A stretch of 23,969 nt of DNA from assembly GCA_002454975.1 (NCBI GenBank), contig DKJZ01000064.1:1-23969 (forward strand), written 5' to 3'. Each line of letters begins with the position of its first letter. Position 1 is the first letter of the stretch. Shown piece by piece: positions 15,591-22,802 of the stretch. Origin of the DNA: Hylemonella sp. UBA6679. GTDB taxonomy: Bacteria; Pseudomonadota; Gammaproteobacteria; Burkholderiales; Burkholderiaceae_C. A program made the position numbers and the translations under genes. The notes beneath the pieces are model-generated. The model saw only the letters and a program-made list of their open reading frames with translations, was not told where the DNA came from and ran no database searches.

Positions 15591-16718
15591 TTAAGACAAC
15601 TTATCGAGCGCTTGGGCCAAGGTGGCCACGGTGCGGTCCACGTTGTGGAGTTTGTCCAAGCCAAACAAGCCAATGCGGAAGGTGGAGAAGTCTGCCGGCT
15701 CATCGCACTGCAGGGGCACACCCGCAGCAGTTTGCAGGCCCAGGCCCAAAAACTTCTTGCTGTTTTGCACCTCTGGGTCTTTGGTGTAACTCACCACCAC
15801 ACCGGGGGCTTTATAGCCCTCAGCCGCAACACTCTTGATGCCTTTGCTCTCAAAAAGTGAGCGAACCTTGTTGCCCAGGTCCCACTGCTCTTGGCAGACC
15901 TTGTCAAACCCATAGGCTTGGGTTTCTTTCATCACCTCATGCAAACGCACCAAGGCGTCGGTGGGCAAGGTGGTGTGGTAGGTGTGGCCGCCGGCTTCGT
16001 AGGTTTCCATGATTTGCAGCCACTTCTTCAAGTCGGCGGCAAAGCTGGTGCTGGTGGTGCTGTCAATCGCGGTGCGGGCACGCGCGCTGAGCATGACCAT
16101 GGCGCAGGCGGGCGAGCCGCTCCAGCCTTTTTGCGGGGCTGTGACCAGCACATCCACGCCGGTGGCTTCCATGTTGACCCAGATGCAGCCCGAAGCCACA
16201 CAGTCCAGCACAAACAAACCACCCACCGCATGCACGGCGTCGGACACGGCTTTGAGGTAGGCGTCTGGCAAGATCATGCCGGCTGAGGTTTCAACGTGCG
16301 GGGCAAACACCACCGCAGGCTTTTCGCGTGCGATGGTGGCCACCACCTCTTCAATGGGGCAAGGCACCCAGGCCGATTCGCTCTCGTCTTTGAGGCGGCG
16401 GGCCTTGAGCACGATGGTTTCAGACGGGATCTTGCCCATGTCGAAAATTTGCGTCCAACGGTAGCTGAACCAACCGTTGCGGATCACCATCACCTTGTGG
16501 TTGTTGGCAAACTGGCGGGCCACCGACTCCATGCCAAAGGTGCCGCTACCAGGCACCAGCACCGCTGATTTGGCGTGGTAGACGTCTTTGAGGATGCTGG
16601 AAATGTCCGTCATCACGCCTTGAAAGCGCTTGGACATGTGGTTGAGTGCGCGGTCGGTGTAAACGACAGAAAATTCAAGCAGACCGCTTGGGTCAACGTT
16701 GGGCAACAAGCCGGGCAT
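15591..16718 (-). CDS. Class V PLP-dependent aminotransferase, alanine/serine-glyoxylate aminotransferase type
   Basis: Fold-type I class V aminotransferase of the AGT/SGAT group, which typically transfers an amino group from serine or alanine to glyoxylate, giving glycine. From ATG 16718 it has 375 residues; this start has AGGTGGAG seven bases upstream, whereas the longer frame begins at a TTG two codons earlier. Visible PLP-site features are PGSGT (56-60, phosphate region), Asp172 (VLDCVASG, pyridine nitrogen) and Lys197 (APQKGWSG, Schiff base). The exact amino donor cannot be read from sequence. The nearby glycolate oxidase subunit (which makes glyoxylate) and purU support a glyoxylate role. 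It is convergent with purU and co-directional with psd. Confidence 0.88.
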   Translation of the reverse strand: MPGLLPNVDPSGLLEFSVVYTDRALNHMSKRFQGVMTDISSILKDVYHAKSAVLVPGSGTFGMESVARQFANNHKVMVIRNGWFSYRWTQIFDMGKIPSETIVLKARRLKDESESAWVPCPIEEVVATIAREKPAVVFAPHVETSAGMILPDAYLKAVSDAVHAVGGLFVLDCVASGCIWVNMEATGVDVLVTAPQKGWSGSPACAMVMLSARARTAIDSTTSTSFAADLKKWLQIMETYEAGGHTYHTTLPTDALVRLHEVMKETQAYGFDKVCQEQWDLGNKVRSLFESKGIKSVAAEGYKAPGVVVSYTKDPEVQNSKKFLGLGLQTAAGVPLQCDEPADFSTFRIGLFGLDKLHNVDRTVATLAQALDKLS

Positions 16719-16724
16719 GGGCAA

Positions 16725-16733
16725 TCTCCACCT
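16725..16733 (-). promoter_or_regulatory. Ribosome binding site for the aminotransferase gene
   Basis: AGGTGGAGA on the minus strand. Its GGAG ends seven bases before ATG 16718, which favours that ATG over the in-frame TTG at 16724. Confidence 0.75.
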
Positions 16734-16777
16734 GGGGTCTTTAGATCAGGCTCAGCTTACCACCAGAAGCCGCCAAG

Positions 16778-16790
16778 GCCCCTGAGGGGC
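16778..16790. other. Small GC-rich hairpin between psd and the aminotransferase gene
   Basis: GCCCC, TGA, GGGGC form a 5-bp perfect stem with a 3-base loop. It has no T tract on either strand, so it is not called a terminator. It may be a weak structure in the leader of the aminotransferase transcript. Confidence 0.35.
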
Positions 16791-16808
16791 ATCCTGTACC
16801 AAGATTTG

Positions 16809-16838
16809 AAAAATGGGCTTTCTTGACGGCGGTCAAGA
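16809..16838 (-). terminator. Weak candidate terminator downstream of psd
   Basis: On the minus strand TCTTGAC, CGCC, GTCAAGA form a 7-bp stem with a 4-base loop (16821-16838). Seven bases later comes TTTTT (16813-16809). The stem has modest GC content and the T tract is displaced, so it may only partly separate psd from the aminotransferase gene. Confidence 0.3.
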
Positions 16839-16881
16839 CCCGCCTAGCGTTCCTCAGTCGCGGACCAAGGAGAGGATCGCT

Positions 16882-16902
16882 GGGTTTAGGGTTGGGTTTA
16901 GG
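16882..16902 (+). repeat. Short G-rich repeat overlapping the end of psd
   Basis: GGGTTTAGG and GGGTTTAGG are separated by GTT, giving three GGG runs and a GG on the plus strand, a possible G-quadruplex-like tract. It crosses the psd stop codon (16898-16900). The resemblance to plant telomere units (TTTAGGG) is presumably coincidental. Confidence 0.45.
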
Positions 16903-17752
16903 CCTGGACCTGAGCCTGCGCCATGACTTCGCCCAACACCACAGGTTTGGCGCTTTGCCAAGCCGGGGTGAAGTTCAAGACGCCTTGCGGCCAAAGCAGC
17001 ACCACCGTGGAGCCCAGCAAAAAGCGCCCCATCTCGTCGCCTTGTGCGAAAACAGGTGCTTGCGCCGGGTAATCCCAGCTTTGGATGCGGCCCGGGCGCG
17101 GTGGGTTCACCACCCCGTGCCAGGTGGTGGCCATGCTGCCCACAATGGTGGCGCCCACCAACACCAGCACCATGGGGCCATAGGCGGTGTCAAAGGTGCA
17201 CACCACGCGCTCGTTGCGCGCAAACAAGCCTGGCACCCCACGTGCTGTGGTGGGGTTGACGGAAAACAAGTCGCCAGGCACGTACACCATGCGCTTGAGG
17301 GTGCCCGCACACGGCATGTGGATGCGGTGGTAGTCGCGCGGGCTGAGGTAGATGGTGGCAAAGCTGCCGTTCTCAAACTGAGCGGCCAAGGCAGCATCGC
17401 CCCCCACCAGGGCGGTGGTGCTGTAGCTGTGCCCTTTGGCCTGGAAAATCTGGTCGCGCTCGATGGCCCCAAACTGGCTCACCGCGCCATCGACCGGGCA
17501 GACCCAATCAGCCGCAGCCAAGGGGCGAGCGCCGGGCTTCAAGGCACGGGTGAAGAACTCGTTGAAAGTGGGGTAGGCCGCCGGGTCGGGGTTGGCTGCC
17601 TCGGCCATGTTCACGCCGTAGCGGGCGATGAAGTTGCGGATGATGGCGGTCGTCACCCCACCCATGCGCGCACCGGCCACCAGCCCAGCAAAACGCGTCA
17701 GGGCTTGTTTGGGCAACACGTACTGCGGCAGCACGGCAAGGAAATCAGACAC
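16898..17752 (-). CDS. psd: Phosphatidylserine decarboxylase proenzyme
   Basis: Inner-membrane-associated enzyme that converts phosphatidylserine to phosphatidylethanolamine. The proenzyme cleaves itself and makes a pyruvoyl group. The 284-residue protein has the cleavage motif LGST (246-249; cut between Gly247 and Ser248), with Asp88 (CPVDGAVS) and His145 (SPRDYHRIHMP) completing the self-processing triad. These positions nearly match E. coli Psd (D90, H147, S254), which supports the GTG start at 17752. An in-frame TAA stands directly before that GTG, so no longer start is possible. No clear Shine-Dalgarno is seen. A consensus -10 box lies 36 bases upstream, in the divergent space shared with glcD. 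Confidence 0.95.
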   Translation of the reverse strand: MSDFLAVLPQYVLPKQALTRFAGLVAGARMGGVTTAIIRNFIARYGVNMAEAANPDPAAYPTFNEFFTRALKPGARPLAAADWVCPVDGAVSQFGAIERDQIFQAKGHSYSTTALVGGDAALAAQFENGSFATIYLSPRDYHRIHMPCAGTLKRMVYVPGDLFSVNPTTARGVPGLFARNERVVCTFDTAYGPMVLVLVGATIVGSMATTWHGVVNPPRPGRIQSWDYPAQAPVFAQGDEMGRFLLGSTVVLLWPQGVLNFTPAWQSAKPVVLGEVMAQAQVQA

Positions 17753-17788
17753 TTAAGCTTGGGGGAGTGATGATGAAAAGAGAGGTAA

Positions 17789-17794
17789 ATTATA
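17789..17794 (-). promoter_or_regulatory. -10 promoter element for psd
   Basis: The minus strand reads a perfect TATAAT, 36 bases before the psd GTG. The -35 region 17 bases further up (around CCTTCA) is poor, so this is a partial match. The same 66-base intergenic space must also hold the glcD promoter. Confidence 0.5.
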
Positions 17795-17818
17795 CGTTCG
17801 GGCCCCTAGAATGAAGGC

Positions 17819-19321
17819 ATGAACGCTCCCCTTGCTACTTTAGAAGCCGAGCACCTGCAGCGCGCCCAGCGCCAGGCGCAGGTGGTTGCCGCCTTGGCGC
17901 CCTTGGTGCCTGCGCACGCCCTGCTCTGGCACAACGAAGATGTGGTGCCCTACGAGTGCGATGGCCTGACCGCCTACCGACAACGTCCTTTGCTGGTGGC
18001 CCTGCCTGAAACCTACGAACAGGTGCAAGCCGTGCTCAAAACTTGCCACGCACTTGGCGTGCCCGTGGTGGCGCGCGGTGCAGGTACGGGCTTGAGTGGT
18101 GGCGCGATGCCCAATGCCATGGGAGTCACCCTCTCCATGGCCAAGTTCAACAACATTTTGAGCGTGGACCCCACCAGCCGCACGGCCGTGGTTCAAGCCG
18201 GGGTGCGCAACCTGGCCATCAGCGAAGCGGCTGCACCCTACGGCCTGTACTACGCCCCCGACCCCAGCAGCCAAATTGCCTGCACGATCGGCGGCAACGT
18301 GGCGGAAAACTCAGGTGGCGTGCACTGCCTCAAATACGGCTTGACGGTGCACAACGTGCTCAAGGTCAAAGGCTTCACCATCGAAGGCGAGGCCATCGAG
18401 CTGGGCAGCGACGCCCTGGACGCGCCTGGCTACGACCTGCTCAGCGTTTTCATTGGCTCTGAAGGCATGTTGGCCGTGACCACCGAAGTCACCGTCAAAC
18501 TCGTGCCCAAGCCACAACTCGCGCGCTGCATCATGGCCAGCTTTGACGACCTGCGCAAAGCCGGTGACGCAGTGGCTGCCGTGATTGCCGCGGGCATCAT
18601 CCCCGCAGGTCTGGAGATGATGGACAAGCCCATGACGGCGGCGGTGGAAGACTTTGTGCACGCCGATTACGACCTGGACGCTGCGGCGATTTTGCTGTGC
18701 GAGAGCGACGGCACTCCTGAAGAGGTGGCCGAAGAAATCGAACGCATGTCCGCTGTGTTGACCGCCGCTGGCGCGACAAAAATTGCCGTGAGCCGCGATG
18801 AAGCGCAGCGCTTGAAATTTTGGAGTGGGCGCAAAAATGCGTTTCCCGCTTCGGGCCGCATCAGCCCCGACTACATGTGCATGGACTCGACCATCCCGCG
18901 CAAGCGCTTGGCCGACATCTTGCAAGCCATTGCCGAGATGGAAATCAAGTACCAGCTCAAGTGCCTCAATGTGTTCCACGCGGGCGACGGCAATTTGCAC
19001 CCGCTGATCTTGTTCGATGCCAACGACCCCGACCAACTGCACCGCTGCGAGCTGTTTGGTGCCGACATCTTGGAAACCAGTGTGGCCATGGGCGGCACAG
19101 TGACGGGCGAGCACGGCGTGGGCGTGGAAAAGCTCAACAGCATGTGCGTGCAGTTCAGCCCCGAGGAAAGCGAGCAGATGCTGGGTGTCAAGCGCGCGTT
19201 TGACCCGCAAGCCCTGCTCAACCCGGGCAAGGTGATCCCCACGCTCAACCGCTGCGCCGAGTACGGCAAGATGCTGGTGCGCGGCGGCAAGATCTCTCAC
19301 CCCGACTTGCCCCGCTTCTGA
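17819..19321 (+). CDS. glcD: Glycolate oxidase FAD-binding subunit GlcD
   Basis: FAD-linked oxidase that converts glycolate (and often D-lactate) to glyoxylate, working with GlcE and GlcF in E. coli. The 500-residue length matches GlcD (499 in E. coli). The FAD_binding_4 domain covers about 55-195, with RGAGTGLSGGA (86-96) and CTIGGNVAENSGG. The FAD-oxidase C domain covers about 230-475, with GRKNAFPASGRISPDY, HAGDGNLHP (about 388-396) and GEHGVGVEK (about 430-438). No glcE or glcF follows; instead cidA/lrgA starts two bases after the stop, so the three genes 17819-20403 look like one transcript. A D-lactate dehydrogenase role cannot be excluded. Confidence 0.9.
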   Translation: MNAPLATLEAEHLQRAQRQAQVVAALAPLVPAHALLWHNEDVVPYECDGLTAYRQRPLLVALPETYEQVQAVLKTCHALGVPVVARGAGTGLSGGAMPNAMGVTLSMAKFNNILSVDPTSRTAVVQAGVRNLAISEAAAPYGLYYAPDPSSQIACTIGGNVAENSGGVHCLKYGLTVHNVLKVKGFTIEGEAIELGSDALDAPGYDLLSVFIGSEGMLAVTTEVTVKLVPKPQLARCIMASFDDLRKAGDAVAAVIAAGIIPAGLEMMDKPMTAAVEDFVHADYDLDAAAILLCESDGTPEEVAEEIERMSAVLTAAGATKIAVSRDEAQRLKFWSGRKNAFPASGRISPDYMCMDSTIPRKRLADILQAIAEMEIKYQLKCLNVFHAGDGNLHPLILFDANDPDQLHRCELFGADILETSVAMGGTVTGEHGVGVEKLNSMCVQFSPEESEQMLGVKRAFDPQALLNPGKVIPTLNRCAEYGKMLVRGGKISHPDLPRF

Positions 19322-19323
19322 GC

Positions 19324-19683
19324 ATGGCCACCCTCCAGGGATTTGCATGGCTCTTGGCTTTGCAATCCCTGGGTGAACTCATCTCACGCGGCCTGAACCT
19401 GCCTTTTCCTGGCCCGGTGGTGGGCATGGTGCTCTTGCTGCTGGCCCTGAACTGGCCCTTGGTGCGCGAGCCCGTGCAAGCTTGCGCCGAGGTGCTGCTG
19501 TCGCACCTGTCTTTGCTCTTTGTGCCGGTGGGGGTGGGTGTGATGACGCACCTGGGCCTGCTGCACGAGCACGGCTGGCGCATCTTGCTGGCCATCGTGG
19601 TCTCGACCTGGGCTGGGCTGGCTGTCACGGCCCTGGTGCTGCGCGCGCTGTGGCGTCGCGAACTCACCCCGAGAAAAGACTGA
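19324..19683 (+). CDS. CidA/LrgA family membrane protein
   Basis: A 119-residue integral membrane protein with about four helices (roughly 5-22, 27-44, 55-77, 84-107) and a basic C-terminus. The N-terminal half carries the family pattern FPGPVVGMVLLLLAL. Family members were first described as holin-like; later work on plant PLGG1 and bacterial LrgAB points to transport of glycolate, glycerate or pyruvate with LrgB. It begins two bases after the glcD stop and is followed three bases later by lrgB, so the pair should act together. The link to glcD favours small organic acid transport here, which is inference. Confidence 0.9.
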   Translation: MATLQGFAWLLALQSLGELISRGLNLPFPGPVVGMVLLLLALNWPLVREPVQACAEVLLSHLSLLFVPVGVGVMTHLGLLHEHGWRILLAIVVSTWAGLAVTALVLRALWRRELTPRKD

Positions 19684-19686
19684 CAC

Positions 19687-20403
19687 ATGCCCAAATTTGT
19701 TGAGCTCTGGGTTTACCTGTCGGCCACACCGCTGTTTGGTCTGACCGCCACCCTGGTGGTGTATGTGCTGGCCCATGCGGCTTACACCCGCTTGCAGCAA
19801 GCCCCTTGGGCCAACCCGGTGCTGTGGACGGTGGTGGTGATCGCCAGCGTGCTGCTCATCACCCGGGTGCCCTACCCCACGTATTTTTCAGGCGCGCAGT
19901 TCATCCACTTTTTGCTTGGACCCGCCGTGGTGGCCCTGGGCTGGCCACTGTGGCTGCGGCGCGATGCCCTCAAGCAACGCTACGCTTCTATTTTGATAGC
20001 AGGATTAGCAGGCGGTGCCACGTGCGCAGGCACATCGGTGCTCATGGGTTGGGCGCTTGATTTGCCGCATGATGTGTTGATGTCTTTGGCGGCCAAATCG
20101 GTCACGGCGCCTGTGGCCATGGGCATTGCTGAAAAGATTGGTGGCATCCCTGCCTTGGCTGCGGTGTTTGCGGTGCTCACCGGCATGGTGGGGGCTTTGA
20201 GTGGCAAGTACCTGTTTGATGCCTGCGGCATTGCCACCTCACCGCGCGGTTGGCAGGTGCGTGGCTTTGCGCTGGGCACAGCCTCGCACGGCTTGGGCGC
20301 CGCACGTGCCATGCAAGTGCACCCCGAGGCCGGTGCCTACGCCGGTTTAGCATTGGGCTTGCAGGTGGTGCTGGCCTCGCTGCTCATTCCTTTGGTTTTA
20401 TAA
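19687..20403 (+). CDS. LrgB/CidB family membrane protein, putative glycolate-type transporter component
   Basis: A 238-residue polytopic membrane protein, normal family length. Family blocks are clear: KSVTAPVAMGIAEKIGGIPA (about 137-156) and ASHGLGAARAM (about 199-209). It forms a pair with the preceding CidA/LrgA protein. Plant PLGG1 is a fusion of the same two parts. Codons 100-105 are encoded by an AT-rich stretch (19984-20000) unlike the surroundings. The gene ends 9 bases before the Bug-type receptor gene, so transcription may continue into it. Confidence 0.91.
   Translation: MPKFVELWVYLSATPLFGLTATLVVYVLAHAAYTRLQQAPWANPVLWTVVVIASVLLITRVPYPTYFSGAQFIHFLLGPAVVALGWPLWLRRDALKQRYASILIAGLAGGATCAGTSVLMGWALDLPHDVLMSLAAKSVTAPVAMGIAEKIGGIPALAAVFAVLTGMVGALSGKYLFDACGIATSPRGWQVRGFALGTASHGLGAARAMQVHPEAGAYAGLALGLQVVLASLLIPLVL
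19984..20000. repeat. AT-rich imperfect palindrome inside lrgB, resembling a Comamonadaceae dispersed repeat
   Basis: GCTTCTATTTTGATAGC has CTAT/ATAG arms around TTTG and stands out from the GC-rich codons around it. It resembles, from memory, a short GCTATCAAAATAG-type repeat that is frequent between genes in Comamonadaceae genomes. Here it encodes part of a membrane helix (ASILIAG) without breaking the frame. Confidence 0.35.
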
Positions 20404-20412
20404 GGACCCCTT

Positions 20413-21381
20413 ATGTTGAACTTCAAACGTCGCTTGCTCTTGGCTGCTGTGGTGGGCGCCATGACCACCGCCATGTCAGTAGCCCAGGCACAAAGCACTT
20501 TCAAAATTTTGGTGGGCTTTCCCCCAGGTGGCGGCACCGACGCGATAGCCCGTGTGCTGGCAGAAAAACTCAAAGACCAACTCGGGCAAAACGTGGTGGT
20601 TGAAAACAAGGCCGGTGCGGGCGGGCAAATCGCTGCGCAAACCCTCAAGGCCTCTGCGGCTGACGGCCACACCCTGTTTTTAACGCACGACCACACCATC
20701 TCCATCTTGCCCCAGGTGGTGAAAAACCCCGGCTTCGACCCCGCGCAAGACTTTGTGCCCGTGGCCGGCTTTGCCACCTTTGTCAATGCGCTGGCCGTCT
20801 CGAGCGGCACACCGGCCAAGACCATGAACGAGTACGTGGCCGTGGTCAAAGCCCAGGGCAGCAAAGGCACGGTGGGGGTACCTGCACCGGCCTCGGTGCC
20901 CGAGTTTTTGGTCAAGGTGATTGGCGAGAAATACAAACTCGATTTGGTCGCCGCCCCCTACCGTGGCAGCGCGCCGATGATGGCCGACATGCTGGGCAAC
21001 CAAATTGCTGCGGGCGTGGCGTCGGTGCCTGACTTCATTGAAAACCACAAGGCCGGCAAGGTGCGCATTGTGGCAGTGCTGGGCGGCAGCCGTCAGCCTG
21101 CCCTGCCTGAGGTGCCCACGCTGGCCGAGCTGGGCTTGAGCGGCTTTGAAGACGTGCCCTATTACGGCCTGTTTGCGCCAGCTGGTACCCCCAAGGTGGT
21201 GATTGAGCGCTTGGGCGAGGCTGTGGCCAAAGTGCTGGCCCTGCCCGAGGTGCGCGACAGGCTCAGCGGCATGGGTCTGACGGTGCAGTACATGAACGCC
21301 CAACAACTTGGCCAGCGTGAACGCGCCTACACCCAGACCTGGGCGCGCATCATCAAAGCCAGTGGCTTTGTGGCGCAGTAA
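20413..21381 (+). CDS. Bug/TctC-family periplasmic solute-binding protein
   Basis: Tripartite tricarboxylate transporter receptor-like protein of the Bug family, greatly expanded in Burkholderiales; members bind small carboxylates or related solutes in the periplasm. The 322-residue protein has a signal peptide (FKRRLLLAA to VAQAQ). The family signature FPPGGGTDAIARVLAEKL is at about 36-53 and YRGSAPMMADMLGNQIA at about 182-198. An AAGGA ribosome site lies seven bases before the ATG. No TctA or TctB membrane gene is nearby, so it is an orphan receptor. Its place behind glcD-lrgAB may hint at a hydroxy-acid ligand, but that is speculation. Confidence 0.93.
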   Translation: MLNFKRRLLLAAVVGAMTTAMSVAQAQSTFKILVGFPPGGGTDAIARVLAEKLKDQLGQNVVVENKAGAGGQIAAQTLKASAADGHTLFLTHDHTISILPQVVKNPGFDPAQDFVPVAGFATFVNALAVSSGTPAKTMNEYVAVVKAQGSKGTVGVPAPASVPEFLVKVIGEKYKLDLVAAPYRGSAPMMADMLGNQIAAGVASVPDFIENHKAGKVRIVAVLGGSRQPALPEVPTLAELGLSGFEDVPYYGLFAPAGTPKVVIERLGEAVAKVLALPEVRDRLSGMGLTVQYMNAQQLGQRERAYTQTWARIIKASGFVAQ

Positions 21382-21392
21382 ATTCACAAGCC

Positions 21393-22784
21393 ATGAGCGC
21401 CGGACCACCCACCTCCGGCAAGCCAGCGCCTAGGCCGGTCAGCGCCGTGAGCCCAGTGAGCGCGGGCCAAGCGTTTTGGTTTTGGCTCAAACTCGGCTTT
21501 GTGAGCTTTGGCGGGCCCGCTGGGCAAATTGCGCTCATGCACGAGGAACTCGTGCGTCGGCGCCGCTGGATCTCAGAGCGGCGTTTTCTACACGCGCTCA
21601 ATTACTGCATGGTGTTGCCCGGCCCTGAGGCGCAGCAGCTCGCCACCTACATCGGCTGGCTGATGCACCGCAGCTGGGGCGGGGTGATGGCCGGCGTCTT
21701 GTTTGTGCTGCCTTCTTTGCTCATCCTCATCGCCTTGTCGGCGGTGTACGTGCTGTTTGGCAGCATGCCTTTGGTGGCGGGTGTGTTGGCGGGCATCAAA
21801 CCAGCGGTCACAGTCATCGTGGTACAGGCAGCGCACCGCATCGGCTCGCGCGTGCTCACCAACCGGTTTTTGTGGCTGATCGCTGCGCTGGCCTTTGTGG
21901 GCATGACGGTGCTGAACCTGCCCTTCCCGCTCATCATCCTGGCCGCAGCTGCAGCAGGCATGCTGGGCGGCACCTTCGCGCCGCAGCACTTTCACACGGG
22001 TGCTGGGCACAACACAGACAGCGCCCAGCACCCACCGGCCTGGATTGACGACGACACCCCACCACCGGCCCACGCGCGTTGGCGCGTTACGCGGCTGTGT
22101 GCGGTGGTGTTGGTGGGCATGGCCTTGTGGTGCGCACCCATGGCCCTGGTGGCAGCGCTGCAGGGCACGCAAAGTACCCTCGCGCAGATGGGCTGGTTTT
22201 TCACCAAAGCTGCGCTGCTCACCTTTGGTGGCGCGTATGCGGTGCTGCCCTATGTGGCGCAAGGTGCGGTCTCGCAGTTCGGTTGGCTCACCACTGCGCA
22301 AATGATGGACGGCCTGGCCCTGGGCGAAACCACACCTGGTCCGCTCATCATGGTGGTGGCCTTTGTGGGTTTTCTCGGTGGCTACGGGCAAGCCTTGGGT
22401 GACCTGGCTTCGCTGCCTGGCGGGGCGCTGATGGCCGGTGCTGTGGCTGCCGCGTGGGTGACTTGGTTCACGTTTTTACCCTCGTTCATCTTCATTCTGG
22501 CGGGCGGGCCACTGGTGGAATCCACCCGCGGGCAGCTCAAACTCTCGGCCCCTTTGACCGCCATCACCGCAGCGGTGGTGGGCGTGATCCTCAACCTGGC
22601 GGTGTTTTTTGCGCAGCACCTGTTGTGGCCCCAAGGGTTTGGGGCGAGGTTCGATGTGGCCTCGGCGGGGCTGGCTGTGCTGGCCGGTGTGCTTTTGATG
22701 CGCTTGAAATACTCGGTCGTGCAGGTGCTGGGCCTGTGCGCCGCGTGTGGCTGGGTGCTGCACACCCTGGGTTGGCTGGGCTGA
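21393..22784 (+). CDS. chrA: Chromate transporter family protein ChrA
   Basis: A 463-residue inner-membrane protein of the CHR family (long, two-domain form); characterised members export chromate. The first CHR domain opens with FVSFGGPAGQIALMHEEL (about 36-53), the second with LLTFGGAYAVLPYV (about 276-289) followed by LALGETTPGPLIMVVAFVGF. A hydrophilic His- and Pro-containing linker (about 199-228) separates the halves. No chrB or other metal-resistance genes are nearby, so the physiological substrate is uncertain. The start ATG lies 11 bases after the Bug gene stop without a clear Shine-Dalgarno. The last codons form the left arm of a hairpin. Confidence 0.92.
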   Translation: MSAGPPTSGKPAPRPVSAVSPVSAGQAFWFWLKLGFVSFGGPAGQIALMHEELVRRRRWISERRFLHALNYCMVLPGPEAQQLATYIGWLMHRSWGGVMAGVLFVLPSLLILIALSAVYVLFGSMPLVAGVLAGIKPAVTVIVVQAAHRIGSRVLTNRFLWLIAALAFVGMTVLNLPFPLIILAAAAAGMLGGTFAPQHFHTGAGHNTDSAQHPPAWIDDDTPPPAHARWRVTRLCAVVLVGMALWCAPMALVAALQGTQSTLAQMGWFFTKAALLTFGGAYAVLPYVAQGAVSQFGWLTTAQMMDGLALGETTPGPLIMVVAFVGFLGGYGQALGDLASLPGGALMAGAVAAAWVTWFTFLPSFIFILAGGPLVESTRGQLKLSAPLTAITAAVVGVILNLAVFFAQHLLWPQGFGARFDVASAGLAVLAGVLLMRLKYSVVQVLGLCAACGWVLHTLGWLG

Positions 22785-22799
22785 GGGCATCAGCCCAGC
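22775..22799. terminator. Hairpin at the convergent chrA/yggS junction
   Basis: GCTGGGCTGA and TCAGCCCAGC are perfect 10-bp arms around a 5-base loop (GGGCA). The left arm contains the last codons and TGA stop of chrA. There is no T tract on either strand, so it is terminator-like rather than a classic intrinsic terminator. It lies 3 bases from the yggS stop. Confidence 0.55.
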
Positions 22800-22802
22800 G
22801 CC

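Noticed and set aside
16823..17770. Plus-strand frame of 315 codons opposite psd
   Set aside because: Complement of psd, whose catalytic motifs are intact; the translation shows no domain.
17811..17822. Three-codon upstream frame ATG AAG GCA TGA overlapping the glcD start
   Set aside because: Too short and too easily produced by chance; no evidence of a leader-peptide mechanism.
18311..19348. Minus-strand frame of 345 codons opposite glcD
   Set aside because: His/Ala/Val-rich low-complexity translation, fully explained as the complement of glcD.
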